From NCBI RefSeq assembly GCF_017874715.1, contig NZ_JAGGLR010000001.1, positions 434,001 to 498,000 of the forward strand: 64,000 bases of DNA. Reading direction: 5' to 3'. The notes under the pieces were generated by a model. The model was given only the letters and a program-made list of their open reading frames with translations, was not told where the DNA came from and did not search any database. Each line of letters starts with the position of its first letter. The first letter of the stretch is position 1. The DNA is from Streptomyces iranensis (GTDB lineage: Bacteria; Actinomycetota; Actinomycetes; Streptomycetales; Streptomycetaceae). Below are positions 46,131 through 54,206 of this stretch, in pieces. A program made the translations under genes and the position numbers.

Positions 46131-46353
46131 TCCTCGTCCGCCAGTCCGACGGCACGGTGATCCTCGCCGGTCAGGCCCATGACTTTGGCTCCGAGTTCGC
46201 CTCGGACCACCTCGCCCGCAGGGCCGCCCTCGACGGCATGGCGCCTCCCCTCCCCCCCGTACCGCCCCTGGCTGGACCGCCTCATCGACTTCGCCCCCCG
46301 CCGGGTCCTCTTCGCCCACGACTGCGCGGTCTGGGAGCCGTCGGACGGCTGAC
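46131..46353 (+). pseudogene. C-terminal fragment of a metallo-beta-lactamase-fold hydrolase
   Basis: DNA closely similar to the end of the intact gene at 50505-50723 (SDGTVILAGQAHDF, then SDHLARRAALDG, ending HDCAVWEPSDG). The first two thirds, including the HxHxDH site, are missing, and a C-run with one extra C near 46251-46257 shifts the frame. The frame from GTG 45941 fuses an unrelated 63-residue sequence (PNHPDDDGPGLSPIQCG) to it; that part is unrecognised. The 461-bp gap before the DinB remnant contains nothing else. Confidence 0.85.
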
Positions 46354-46374
46354 GCTCTCGTCTCAACTTCCCGT

Positions 46375-46798
46375 TCATCCCATGGTCTTGGCGCCGTCCA
46401 GGGACTCGCGAATGATGTCGGCGTGCCCGGCGTGCTGCGCGGTCTCGGCGATGACGTGCAGCAGCACCTGACGGGCCGACCAGCGCACGCCGGACTCGAA
46501 CCACGGCGCCTCCGGCAGCGGCTGGGTCGCGTCCATGTCGGGCAGGGCGGCGATCAGCTCGTCGGTCCGGTGGGCCACCGCCGCGTACTCAGCCAGTACG
46601 CTGGCCAGCGTCTCGCCGGACAGCAGCCGGAACTCGTCAGCCCGCTTGGCGAAGTCGGTCTCGGCCATCGCGGTGAAGTCGGGCATGGCCGACGGGCCGT
46701 CCAGGATGAAGTCCACCCAGATCCGCTCCATCGCGGCGACGTGCTTGACCAGGCCGCCCAGGCACAGTGCGCTGACGGTGGTGCGCAGCCCGGCGCAG
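46375..46798 (-). pseudogene. 5'-truncated DinB/DUF664-family gene
   Basis: The readable C-terminal 142 residues show DinB features: VSALCLGGLVKHVAAMERIW, then WSARQVLLHVIAETAQHAGH ending in the metal-site His region. Family members are about 165-175 residues; the N-terminal helix with its first His is missing because homology stops at about 46798, where the divergent WYL gene begins in mid-domain. A Met at 46731 leaves a 118-residue open frame, but this cannot be a complete enzyme. Confidence 0.8.
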
Positions 46799-47510
46799 CG
46801 CGGCGTCGACGGCGGCTACCAGCTCGCCGCGGGCGCGGTGCTGCCGCCACTGGTGATCGACGACGATGAGGCGGTCGCCCTGGCCGTCGGGTTGCACACC
46901 GCGGCGGAGGGCGCGGTGGAGGGCATCGCCGAGTCCTCGGTCCGGGTGCTGGCCAAGGTGGTGCAGGTGATGCCCAACCGGCTGCGTCGCCGGGTCGAGG
47001 CGCTGCGCGCGATGACCGTGCCCGCCGGCTGGGGCAGCCCGGCCCAGGCGGACATCGACCCGGGCGTGCTCACCACACTCGCACTGACCTGCCGGGACAG
47101 CGAACAGCTGCGCTTCGGCTATACCGCCGCCGACGGCCGCCACACCGACCGGCAGGTGGAGCCGCACCGGCTGGTCCGCCTCGGGCGCCGCTGGTATCTG
47201 GTGCACCCTGCCCGCCGCCGACGCCGCCGAGTTCGTCCGCGCCGGGATCGGCAACCTGCCCCGACCGTACCGGGTGGCGGCCCTGGTGTACGCCCCGGCC
47301 GCGACCGTGGTGGAACGGATCGGGCGGTGGAGCACGGTCGAGGAGGTGGACGCCGAACGCTGCCGGGTCAGCATGACCACCGACTCCCTGGACTGGCCGG
47401 CCCTGGCCCTGGGCGCTCTCGGCGCCGAGTTCCGCGTGCTCGAACCGGCCGAACTGGTCGGCCAACTCCGCGACTGGGCAGCCCGGTTCGACCGGGCGGG
47501 ACGAGGCTGA
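46799..47510 (+). pseudogene. Broken WYL-domain (YafY-type) regulator gene
   Basis: Homology opens abruptly at RGVDGGYQLAAG, the end of the HTH domain, so the DNA-binding part is gone. It runs through the WYL domain to GRRWYLV (47203), then skips about 30 codons and shifts frame before LPAADAAEFVRAGIGN (47208) and a normal C-terminus ending RAGRG. Two independent lesions make it non-functional. WYL regulators are often divergent from DinB genes, so the pair probably lost its shared promoter region and both 5' ends together. Confidence 0.85.
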
Positions 47511-47531
47511 CCAGTTCAACCCCCAGGATGC

Positions 47532-48374
47532 TCACCCGGCTCGGCGCAGCAGCTCCTCCGACCGGTCCCAGAGGCCGCGCGCGAGGTCGACGTCGAGCGC
47601 CAGCGAATTGAGCCGCTTATCCGGCGCACGCTTCGCATAGAACTCACCTGAGGTCCAATCGCGGCCAGGGAGTCCCCCCGCCAGCCAGACCATCTGGTCG
47701 GCCCCCTTTTCCGGGGTGGTGAGCAGCCGGGAACGGGAGAGCCGGTTGGTTGCGAGGAACCGAATCAGGCGACTGGTGGTCTCGGCGCCGAAGTTGGTCG
47801 CGACGTTGCCGGGATAGAAGGCGGCAGCGGAGATCCCCCGCCGGTGGTATCGGCGGTGCAGCTCCTTGGTGAACAGGACGTTCTCAAGCTTGGCCGCGTT
47901 GTAGGCCCGGACGGCGTCGTAATTGCTGTCGTGATCGAGGTCGTCGAGGTCGAGCTTGCGGACCAGGCCGCCGCGCAGGGTCGATGTCTGGATGATCGAC
48001 GCTTGCGAGTCGATCAGCTTGTCCATCAGGAGTGCCGTGAGCAGGAAGGGGGCCAGATGGTTGATTTGGAAGGTCTTCTCAAAGCCGTCGACGGTCTTCG
48101 CCCGGTCTCCGAAGACCCCGCCGGCGTTGTTGGCGAGCACGTCGATCCGGGCGTATCGGTCGTTCAGATCGGCGGCGAGCCGCCGCACATCGTCCAGGCG
48201 CGTGAAGTCGGCCACGAAGTGGTCCGCGCCGATCGAGGCGGCGACAGCCTTCGTCTTCTCCGGCGACCGGCCGACAACGATCACTGCATGTCCGTCCCGC
48301 GCGAGCCGACGTGCCGCGGCCGCGCCGATGCCGTCGCTCGCCCCGGTCACCAGGATGACCTTCGTCCGTTCCAT
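47532..48374 (-). CDS. Short-chain dehydrogenase/reductase
   Basis: 280-residue SDR-like NAD(P)-dependent oxidoreductase. The cofactor motif is VTGASDGIGAAAARRLA, then LANNAGGVFG; the catalytic triad region reads IIQTSTLRGG and YNAAKLENVLF, where Tyr is replaced in the canonical spacing by the AYNAAKLEN pattern of the retinol-dehydrogenase/protochlorophyllide-reductase-like branch. ATG 48374 has GGGAG upstream. It is divergent from a TetR gene with a dyad between them, so it is probably repressed by it. Substrate unknown. Confidence 0.88.
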   Translation of the reverse strand: MERTKVILVTGASDGIGAAAARRLARDGHAVIVVGRSPEKTKAVAASIGADHFVADFTRLDDVRRLAADLNDRYARIDVLANNAGGVFGDRAKTVDGFEKTFQINHLAPFLLTALLMDKLIDSQASIIQTSTLRGGLVRKLDLDDLDHDSNYDAVRAYNAAKLENVLFTKELHRRYHRRGISAAAFYPGNVATNFGAETTSRLIRFLATNRLSRSRLLTTPEKGADQMVWLAGGLPGRDWTSGEFYAKRAPDKRLNSLALDVDLARGLWDRSEELLRRAG

Positions 48375-48408
48375 GTCCACTCCCACAGTCCGACCCACAG
48401 TCCCGTTT

Positions 48409-48425
48409 GTGAGACGCAGTTTCAC
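48409..48425. promoter_or_regulatory. Candidate TetR operator
   Basis: GTGAGAC-N3-GTTTCAC, a 7-3-7 dyad with one mismatched pair, lies in the 76-bp gap between the divergent SDR and TetR genes. A direct repeat CCCACAGTCC flanks it on the left. Confidence 0.65.
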
Positions 48426-48450
48426 TTATGGTTGAAGGTACCATCACGCC

Positions 48451-49062
48451 ATGGAGATCGAACGGACGGGAGCACGCACAGGGGCTCGGGCGCTGGCACG
48501 ACAGGCCATGAAGGCACAGGTGTCGGCGATGGCCTTCGACCTCTGCGTTGAGCGGGGATACGAGAGCACGACCGTCGAGGAGATCTGCGCGGTCGCCGGG
48601 ATCTCCCGCAGTACGTTCTTCCGCTACTTCGCGTCCAAAGAGGACGCACTGCTGGGAGACGTCGCGGACTCGGGGGAACATCTGCTCGTCGCCCTTCGAG
48701 CCCGGCCCGACGACGAGCAGGTCTGGGATGCCCTACGGCATGCCCTGGGTTCGCTGATCGACCGCTATGCCGCTGACCCCGAGCGAAGCCGGCAGCTGGC
48801 ACGGCTGGTCCGTGGCGCCCCGGCACTCGCGGCCGCACACCACGAGAAGAACGCCCGCTGGCATGTGCTTCTGCGGCCGGAGTTGGCACGACGGCTCGGT
48901 TCCGACCCCTCGGACGAGCTGGACCCACGCCCTTCCGCATTGATCGCCGCCGCCCTGGGCTGCGTCGACGCCGCCCTCGCCAGCTGGGCCGCGAGCGACG
49001 CCGACACCAGGACACCCCTTGAGGACATTCTTCATCGCGCCATGACGGCGATCACCACCTGA
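48451..49062 (+). CDS. TetR-family regulator
   Basis: 203-residue repressor. The HTH is TTVEEICAVAGISRSTFFRY, then FASKEDALL; the C-terminal domain is of the AcrR type with DRYAADPERSRQLARLV. ATG 48451 starts 26 bp after the candidate operator. It is divergent from the SDR gene and its last 11 bases overlap the open frame of the hydrolase remnant on the other strand. Confidence 0.9.
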   Translation: MEIERTGARTGARALARQAMKAQVSAMAFDLCVERGYESTTVEEICAVAGISRSTFFRYFASKEDALLGDVADSGEHLLVALRARPDDEQVWDALRHALGSLIDRYAADPERSRQLARLVRGAPALAAAHHEKNARWHVLLRPELARRLGSDPSDELDPRPSALIAAALGCVDAALASWAASDADTRTPLEDILHRAMTAITT

Positions 49063-49562
49063 CGCCCGCGCCCCGACCTTTCGACGCCCCCGGCCTCAGG
49101 CGGTTTCCGGTGGACCCGATCATCGTCCGGAAGGTCAGCATGCTCATGAGTTCCGGATCGAGCCGCATCGTGGAGGTGCGCAGCACGCAGGCGCGGACAT
49201 ATTCGCCCTGGGCGGCCCAGTAGTCGGGATCGTTCGTCTCGCCCCTCAGTTCACGGCCGTAGGTGCGGCCCAGTACGTCGCCCGGGAGCGCCCTCATGAG
49301 ATCCCGGACCTCCGCCTCGAAGCGGTTCACACTGGCCAGTCCGTTCGCGCAGATCAGACTGGTCCAGTCCGGATTCCGCTCCGCGGCGTACTGAAGGCCG
49401 AGCATGGCTCCCCAGGAATGTCCGTAGACATGAGGTCTTTCCAGACCGAGACCTTCGCTGACCGCGCCGAGTTCATCGAGAAATCGGTCCACGGTGAGCA
49501 GCGAGACGTCGTCGATGGGATCCGAACGCCCGACGCCGAGCTGGTCGTATGAGGTTCCCGCG
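49052..49562 (-). pseudogene. Fragment of an alpha/beta-hydrolase (proline-iminopeptidase-like)
   Basis: The middle of the enzyme is intact: YDQLGVGRSDP (about 49520-49555), then VDRFLDELGAVSEGLGLERP and the nucleophile elbow VYGHSWGAMLGLQYAA. The N-terminal strands with the oxyanion loop are missing, and after PELMSMLT the sequence turns into unrelated RTMIGSTGNRLRPGASKGRG, so the Asp and His of the triad are lost too. Both ends are cut, hence a pseudogene. Confidence 0.8.
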
Positions 49563-49572
49563 AAAACGGAAA

Positions 49573-49724
49573 TACATCGCCTTCTCGTCCAGTGTCCGCT
49601 CTCCCGTGCCGTCGTTGTGCCATACGGTGGCGGCCTGCATGCACATGGTCCGTACAGTGCTGAAGTCGAAGCTCTCCAGGAGGTGCAGACATTGGATCGC
49701 CATCTTGTTGCTTTCTCGGCTCAT
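49573..49724 (-). pseudogene. N-terminal fragment of an NTF2/SnoaL-like protein
   Basis: Reads MSRESNKMAIQCLHLLES, then FDFSTVRTMCMQAATVWHND and GTGERTLDE, as at the start of SnoaL-like proteins, then joins the hydrolase fragment out of frame at about 49573. Only about 50 of the usual 120-140 residues remain. Upstream to 50018 (294 bp) there is no gene; two small hairpins, at about 49879-49896 and 49961-49979, contain CTGCC/GGCAG. Confidence 0.65.
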
Positions 49725-50018
49725 ATCGAGCGTTCCCCAGTTGATCTCGTCGAACGAATACCTGAGCAGGGCTGTGCAAGCAGGAGTGCAACCCTGCTTG
49801 AACGCACCAGATTTGGAACGCTCCGATCCCCAATGTAGGGATGTGGAACCGCGAAAGTAAGACTTGACTTGCTCCACTGCCTCAGGCAGAGCGATTCCCG
49901 TCGGAAATGCCCCCCGCACATCTGATGGCCCGTGAGGGACACGCAAGAAACGGCCCAGCCGCTCTGCCCTCGGCAGAGCGGCGAGCGAGCACGCCGCGCA
50001 CCGCGCGACCATGACGGG

Positions 50019-50723
50019 ATGGCCAACGACATCTGCGTGCGCCGCCTCGACCTCGGCTACTTCGTCCGCCCCGCCGCTGAGACCGGCGGACCGCGGCCAC
50101 GGGTCGAGCCGGTGCTCGCCTATCTGGTGCGTCACGAGCGGGGGCTGGTCCTCTTCGACACCGGCATCGGCGCCGCCGACCCCGAGACCGAGGCGCACTA
50201 CCGCCCGCGCCGCCGCGCCCTGCCGGACGCGCTGGGGGCGGCCGGGGTCGCCCTCGCGGACGTCTCCCTCGTCGTGAACTGCCACCTCCACTTCGACCAC
50301 TGCGGCGGCAATCCCCTGCTGGCCGGAGCGCCGATCCTGGTCCAGGACGTGGAGCTGGCCACCGCACGCGGGGGCGGCCATACGTTCGAAGAGCTGGTGG
50401 ACTTCCCCGGCGCCAGCTACGAGCAACTCAACGGTGAGACCGAGATCTGGCCCGGCGTCCGCATCGTCCCGACCCCCGGCCACACCGACGGCCATCAGTC
50501 ACTGGCCGTCCGCCGGTCCGATGGCACGGTGATCCTCGCCGGTCAGGCGCATGACTTCGCCTCCGAGTTCAGCTCGGACCACCTGGCCCGCAGGGCGGCC
50601 CTCGATGGCGTGGAGCCGCCACTCCCCCCGTACCGCCCCTGGCTGGACCGCCTCCTCGACTTCGACCCCCGCCGCGTCCTTTTCGCCCACGACTGTGCGG
50701 TCTGGGAGCCGTCGGAGGGCTGA
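50019..50723 (+). CDS. Metallo-beta-lactamase-fold hydrolase (lactonase-like)
   Basis: 234-residue dinuclear zinc hydrolase. The metal motif HLHFDHCGG (HxHxDH) is near residue 89, the His of VPTPGHTDGHQS near 155, the bridging Asp in ILAGQAHDF and the last His in LFAHDCAVW. The arrangement fits the N-acyl-homoserine-lactonase-like branch; the substrate is not known. ATG 50019 begins the family-like strand. A broken copy of its last third lies at 46131. Its stop abuts the 359-bp palindrome, whose first UUCG-type hairpin may terminate it. Confidence 0.85.
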   Translation: MANDICVRRLDLGYFVRPAAETGGPRPRVEPVLAYLVRHERGLVLFDTGIGAADPETEAHYRPRRRALPDALGAAGVALADVSLVVNCHLHFDHCGGNPLLAGAPILVQDVELATARGGGHTFEELVDFPGASYEQLNGETEIWPGVRIVPTPGHTDGHQSLAVRRSDGTVILAGQAHDFASEFSSDHLARRAALDGVEPPLPPYRPWLDRLLDFDPRRVLFAHDCAVWEPSEG

Positions 50724-50725
50724 CG

Positions 50726-51084
50726 GTTTCGTCTCGCGCCTTCGGCGCCTTTGAGCATGGGGGCGGGGGTGCCGGGCTCACGCTTTCGTCGCCGGGCGGC
50801 GGGCCGTGGGTGGCACGGCCGGTGGCGGCTCCCGCGCTTGTGCCGATGCCGGACCGCCGGGGGGTGGGGGATCCCTCCGGAAAACGCTTGACAGATTAGT
50901 TGCTTCAGATCAAGCGTTTTCGGAAGGGGTACCCGGAGGGGCCGTCAGTCCGGCCGGGACTCAGCCCAGGACCGCAGAAGCCGCCACCGGGACGCACCAC
51001 CACCGGCCCGTCACCCGGCGGCGAGGCCCGCGCCCCCACCCCCCGTCCCCTTGCTCAATGGCGCCGAAGGCGCGAAACGAAACC
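50726..51084. repeat. 359-bp imperfect palindrome
   Basis: Two arms of about 165-170 bp in inverted orientation around an AT-rich 18-nt centre (50892-50909). Outer ends match over about 45 bp (GGTTTCGTCTCGCGCC... and its complement), middle blocks share GGTGGCGGCT/AGCCGCCACC, and the inner stem pairs CCGGAAAACGCTTGA with TCAAGCGTTTTCGG. Each arm has its own GCGCC-TTC-GGCGC hairpin. It fills the gap between the convergent hydrolase and DUF397 genes and carries no plausible ORF. Confidence 0.85.
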
Positions 51085-51131
51085 CGCACCGCACCACCGG
51101 CGGCCCCAACACCGGAACGCGGCCACGACGG

Positions 51132-51335
51132 TCACACGCTCCCCGACAGATGGTCGAAATCGCCCCGCTTGAGCCCCCGGACGAAGGCAGCCCATGGGGC
51201 AGGGTCCGTGGTGATGACGGCCGCCGGGTCGTCGCTCTCGCGGATGAGTATGAGGCCGGGAGTGGGCGCCGAGACCTCGACACACTCCGCGCTGACTTGA
51301 CCACTGCTGAAAGTCGACTTGCGCCAACAGGACAT
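51132..51335 (-). CDS. DUF397 protein
   Basis: 67-residue protein with the family pattern WRKSTFSSG near the N-terminus, CVEVS, then LILIRESDDP and a C-terminal WAAFVRGLKRGDF. It follows the XRE gene by 15 bp on the same strand. DUF397 proteins are almost always neighbours of DUF5753-containing XRE regulators in Streptomyces and are suspected partners of them; biochemical role is not settled. Confidence 0.92.
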   Translation of the reverse strand: MSCWRKSTFSSGQVSAECVEVSAPTPGLILIRESDDPAAVITTDPAPWAAFVRGLKRGDFDHLSGSV

Positions 51336-51350
51336 GCCCAGGGCTCCCCT

Positions 51351-52235
51351 TCACAAGGTGTACAGCAAGTGCTGGATGAGCTGGAGTGAATCCCTCTCGG
51401 TATAGCACTTGCGTTCGCCCTGGAGGGCAACGGGCGGGAGAGCCACCGCACTGAGGTGCTCGAAGGCCGAGTTGTACTGGGTCAGATGCTCGCGGTCTCC
51501 AAGAAAGACGGAGGAGACCGGATGCTCGACGTACACCGTGCTCAGTTCGGGGACCTGACTGTCCAAGATGTTGAAAGGTGCCCCCGGTGTCGTCGAGTTG
51601 ACGTCCGACTTGAACGGCAGCAGCTGAATGCGCACGTGAGGCAGCTCGGCCATGGTGACGAGGTGCTCGATCTGGCGGCGCATGACGTCGCCGGGCACGA
51701 ACTTCATCAGGAGGGCGGCCTCATGGATCACCGCATGGAAGCGCTGCGATCCGTCGGCCAGCACGTGCTGTCGCCGCTGTCGGAACTCAATACCCGCGTC
51801 AACAGCTTGCGGACTGTCCGGCTGCCCGCTCTCAAAGAGGCAGCGCATGTAGTCCACCGTCTGGAGCAGACCCGGCACGTACATCCACTGGAACGAGCGG
51901 TGCGCCACGGCACTCGCCTCCAGTTCCGCGAGATCGAGGGCTCGGGCGTTGTGGCTGGCCTTGTAAGGCGACCACCACCCCCGACCCGTGGCCTCACTCA
52001 GCTCACACAACCCATCGACCAAGGGATGGCTTGTGCAACCGTATGCCGCCGCAAGAGCCCGTAGTTTCTCCTCCGGGATGGCCGTGCGACCCGTCTCGAT
52101 GTGACTCATGTGCGCTCGCCCGAGCCCCGCATGGGCTCCCGCCTCCGTCGCGGACAAGCCACTCGACTCGCGCAGCTTCCGTAGCTCCTCACCCAGCCGT
52201 CGTTGCCGTTGGGTCGGGTTGGCCCGAAGCCCCAT
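51351..52235 (-). CDS. WhiJ-like XRE regulator with DUF5753 domain
   Basis: 294-residue protein. The HTH_31/XRE domain is LGEELRKLRESSGLSATEAG, then LGRAHMSHIETGRTAI; the rest is the DUF5753 domain (SFQWMYVPGLLQTVDYMRCL, HAVIHEAALL, then VRIQLLPF). ATG 52235 has AAGGGAG upstream. With the DUF397 gene downstream and an anti-sigma-like ATPase divergent, it forms the WhiJ/AbaA-type triad found in many copies in Streptomyces, some of which affect sporulation or antibiotic production. Confidence 0.93.
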   Translation of the reverse strand: MGLRANPTQRQRRLGEELRKLRESSGLSATEAGAHAGLGRAHMSHIETGRTAIPEEKLRALAAAYGCTSHPLVDGLCELSEATGRGWWSPYKASHNARALDLAELEASAVAHRSFQWMYVPGLLQTVDYMRCLFESGQPDSPQAVDAGIEFRQRRQHVLADGSQRFHAVIHEAALLMKFVPGDVMRRQIEHLVTMAELPHVRIQLLPFKSDVNSTTPGAPFNILDSQVPELSTVYVEHPVSSVFLGDREHLTQYNSAFEHLSAVALPPVALQGERKCYTERDSLQLIQHLLYTL

Positions 52236-52270
52236 CGCGCGACTCCCTTCGTGGATCAGGCGCAGTCTGC

Positions 52271-52342
52271 CCGCTTTTGGGGCAAGCGGTCCACTCGGGA
52301 GGGGGAATTTCCGACATTAGGTTGCGCTAGCTAAACCAATGT
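52271..52342. promoter_or_regulatory. Dyads in the divergent XRE/ATPase gap
   Basis: CCGCTT-N7-AAGCGG (52271-52289) is perfect. A second dyad, ACATT-A-GGTT paired with AACCAATGT around GCGCTAGCTA (52314-52342), has a one-base bulge. Either could be an operator of the XRE protein. Confidence 0.45.
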
Positions 52343-52414
52343 CCCTACCGTCGAAGACGAATCGCCCAACCGGCGTCAGCCCAACGGCCGTTGGCCGAAG
52401 GAGGCAACATCACC

Positions 52415-52843
52415 ATGAGCACCCAGCTCCCCCGTGCCGACTTCTCCCTCGTCTTCCCGCCCGACCCCGGCTGGGTCCGTACCGCGCGAGAAGCCGTCCG
52501 CACCGCCCTGCGCACCGCGAACCGCACCGACTTAACGGATACCGCTCTGCTCCTGACCTCCGAAGCCGTCACCAATGCCGTCAACGCCTGCCGGACCAAC
52601 GGCTGCTCGGCACCCGTCACCCTCTACGCCGAGTGGGGACCGTACGGCGCCCTGCGCGTTCTCGTGAGCGATGACGCGCCCGGCCTCCCCGCCCAGCGCA
52701 GCCTCGCCCGGGACACGGCCGACGCCGAGAACGGCCGAGGGCTGCTCATCATCGGCAGCTCCGCCACCGACTGGGGCGTCTGCCACCACGGACCGGGCCC
52801 CGGGAAGGCGGTGTGGTTCCAGGTCAACGGGGCCGGTTCATGA
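52415..52843 (+). CDS. ATP-binding protein, anti-sigma (SpoIIAB/AbaA-like) type
   Basis: 142-residue HATPase_c_2 protein. The N box is SEAVTNAVNACRT near residue 50, G1 is VSDDAPGLP near 87 and G2 is GRGLLIIGSSATDWG near 110. ATG 52415 follows AAGGAGG. Such GHKL ATPases act as anti-sigma kinases or their relatives; in WhiJ-type triads the target is unknown. The 256-bp gap to the next gene has only a doubtful 48-codon frame (52860-53006) with a repeated VTIG motif. Confidence 0.88.
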   Translation: MSTQLPRADFSLVFPPDPGWVRTAREAVRTALRTANRTDLTDTALLLTSEAVTNAVNACRTNGCSAPVTLYAEWGPYGALRVLVSDDAPGLPAQRSLARDTADAENGRGLLIIGSSATDWGVCHHGPGPGKAVWFQVNGAGS

Positions 52844-53099
52844 GCGGTCCAGTTGCTCAATGGCCGACGTGATACGGGGCGGCGGTCGGGGCGTACCTTC
52901 AAGTACGCCGGTCGGCTATCGGCGCGCCGACGGCGGCGTCACGATCGGGGGGCGCGTCACCATCGGCGTGCGGCTCGACCACCCGCCCGCCGCGAGCAGC
53001 GGCTGACAGCCGCTGACGCCTACGGAATTGCCATGACCTCTTCACTTCGTGCGCGGAGCCGCTGAGTAGGATCGGCGGCCACACGGGGGAAGGTCGTAA

Positions 53100-54206
53100 A
53101 TGAAACAGTTGATGGGCGGCGCACGCCGCCGAGCCGTTCTGGTCGGTGGCGCCGTCGCGGTGCTGGTGGCGGCCGGGGCCGGGACCTGGGCCACGGACAC
53201 CTGGCCGTTCGACGGGAAAGACACCTACTGCTGGGGTGCGTGGAAAGAGGACAGCGGGCCGGACTTCCTGAGCGGCGACGCGCTGGACGAGGACAACGCC
53301 GGCCGTACGTCCAAGGAGACCGCGCCGACACCACGGCGCCAGCGCGGGCGGTGCACCGTGGCACTCCACTCCGAGCGCGCGGACAGCAGCGACGGCGGCA
53401 AGGTCGTGGAGGAGACCGAGATCACGGTCACCTACGGGCCCGCGCCCAAGAGCGCCGCGGAGCGCATGGAGTGGATCGGCGGCTACCTCGGCGACCGGTC
53501 GATGCCGCTGCCCGACGGGCTGCCGGGCGCCACCGACGGGCGGCAGGCGCTGCTGGTGCTGCCCGAGGGTTGCGACACCGAGGACGGGCGGCCGACCACG
53601 GTGACGCTCGACTCGATGGCGCGGTCGGTCTACAGCGACAACACCATGTCGGGCGACGCGGGGCTCGGCGGCTCCCAGTCCGTGGCCCGGTTGCTCGTCG
53701 CGGCCGCCAACCGCGCGATGGAGAAGGCGGATTGCGCCCCGGCGAAGCCGCTCGAGGCCGACTCGCCGATGCCCACACTGCCCGAGGACGATGAGGACTT
53801 CTTCACCCGGGCCTGCCGGATCAGGGGCCTGGAGTTCAGCGAGAAGGCGTCCCGCGACATGGAGTACCAGGTCGGTACGGTCACCCGGGATCTCCAGTCC
53901 TGTTCGGTGCGGACGGACCACGGCAACGGCCGGTACTTCGACGCCCTGATGGTCGCCCAGCCGCGGCTCTCCGCGCTGTTCGACGGTGCCACGGGCAGCA
54001 AGGCACCGGCGCGCGGCTGGCGCGGTACAGGGGTCTTCGCCGACGACTACAAGGTCGTACGGGCCGACTGCGCGGGGCGCCCGCTCAACGTGCTGATGCT
54101 CGCCCCGTCCGCGCACGAGAAAACTCCGTACTTCGCCGCCTTCGCCAACGCCGTGACGCGGCGCGTCGGTTGCGCGCCCGTCGCACCTGGGGGTTCCAGC
54201 CGATGA
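53100..54206 (+). CDS. Exported or anchored protein of unknown function, paralogue 1
   Basis: 368 residues, family not recognised. One N-terminal hydrophobic helix (residues 11-27, AVLVGGAVAVLVAAGAG) serves as signal or anchor, followed by WPFDGKDTYCWGAW. Cysteines recur at domain positions shared with the next gene: CWGA, GRCTV, EGCDTEDGRP, then ADCAPAK, ACRIRGLEF, SCSV, ADCAGRP and VGCAPV. A TAGGAT hexamer about 30 bp upstream could be its -10, and GGGGGAAGG its ribosome site. It is co-translated with its paralogue. Confidence 0.7.
   Translation: MKQLMGGARRRAVLVGGAVAVLVAAGAGTWATDTWPFDGKDTYCWGAWKEDSGPDFLSGDALDEDNAGRTSKETAPTPRRQRGRCTVALHSERADSSDGGKVVEETEITVTYGPAPKSAAERMEWIGGYLGDRSMPLPDGLPGATDGRQALLVLPEGCDTEDGRPTTVTLDSMARSVYSDNTMSGDAGLGGSQSVARLLVAAANRAMEKADCAPAKPLEADSPMPTLPEDDEDFFTRACRIRGLEFSEKASRDMEYQVGTVTRDLQSCSVRTDHGNGRYFDALMVAQPRLSALFDGATGSKAPARGWRGTGVFADDYKVVRADCAGRPLNVLMLAPSAHEKTPYFAAFANAVTRRVGCAPVAPGGSSR

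Noticed and set aside
50019..52843. A quorum-quenching or phage-defence island built on the lactonase-like hydrolase and XRE triad
   Set aside because: No nuclease, integrase, toxin or other defence domain is visible; the triad is the common WhiJ type.
52860..53006. 48-codon ORF after the anti-sigma-like ATPase
   Set aside because: No ribosome site and Gly/Arg/Val low complexity; the repeated VTIG motif is not enough support.
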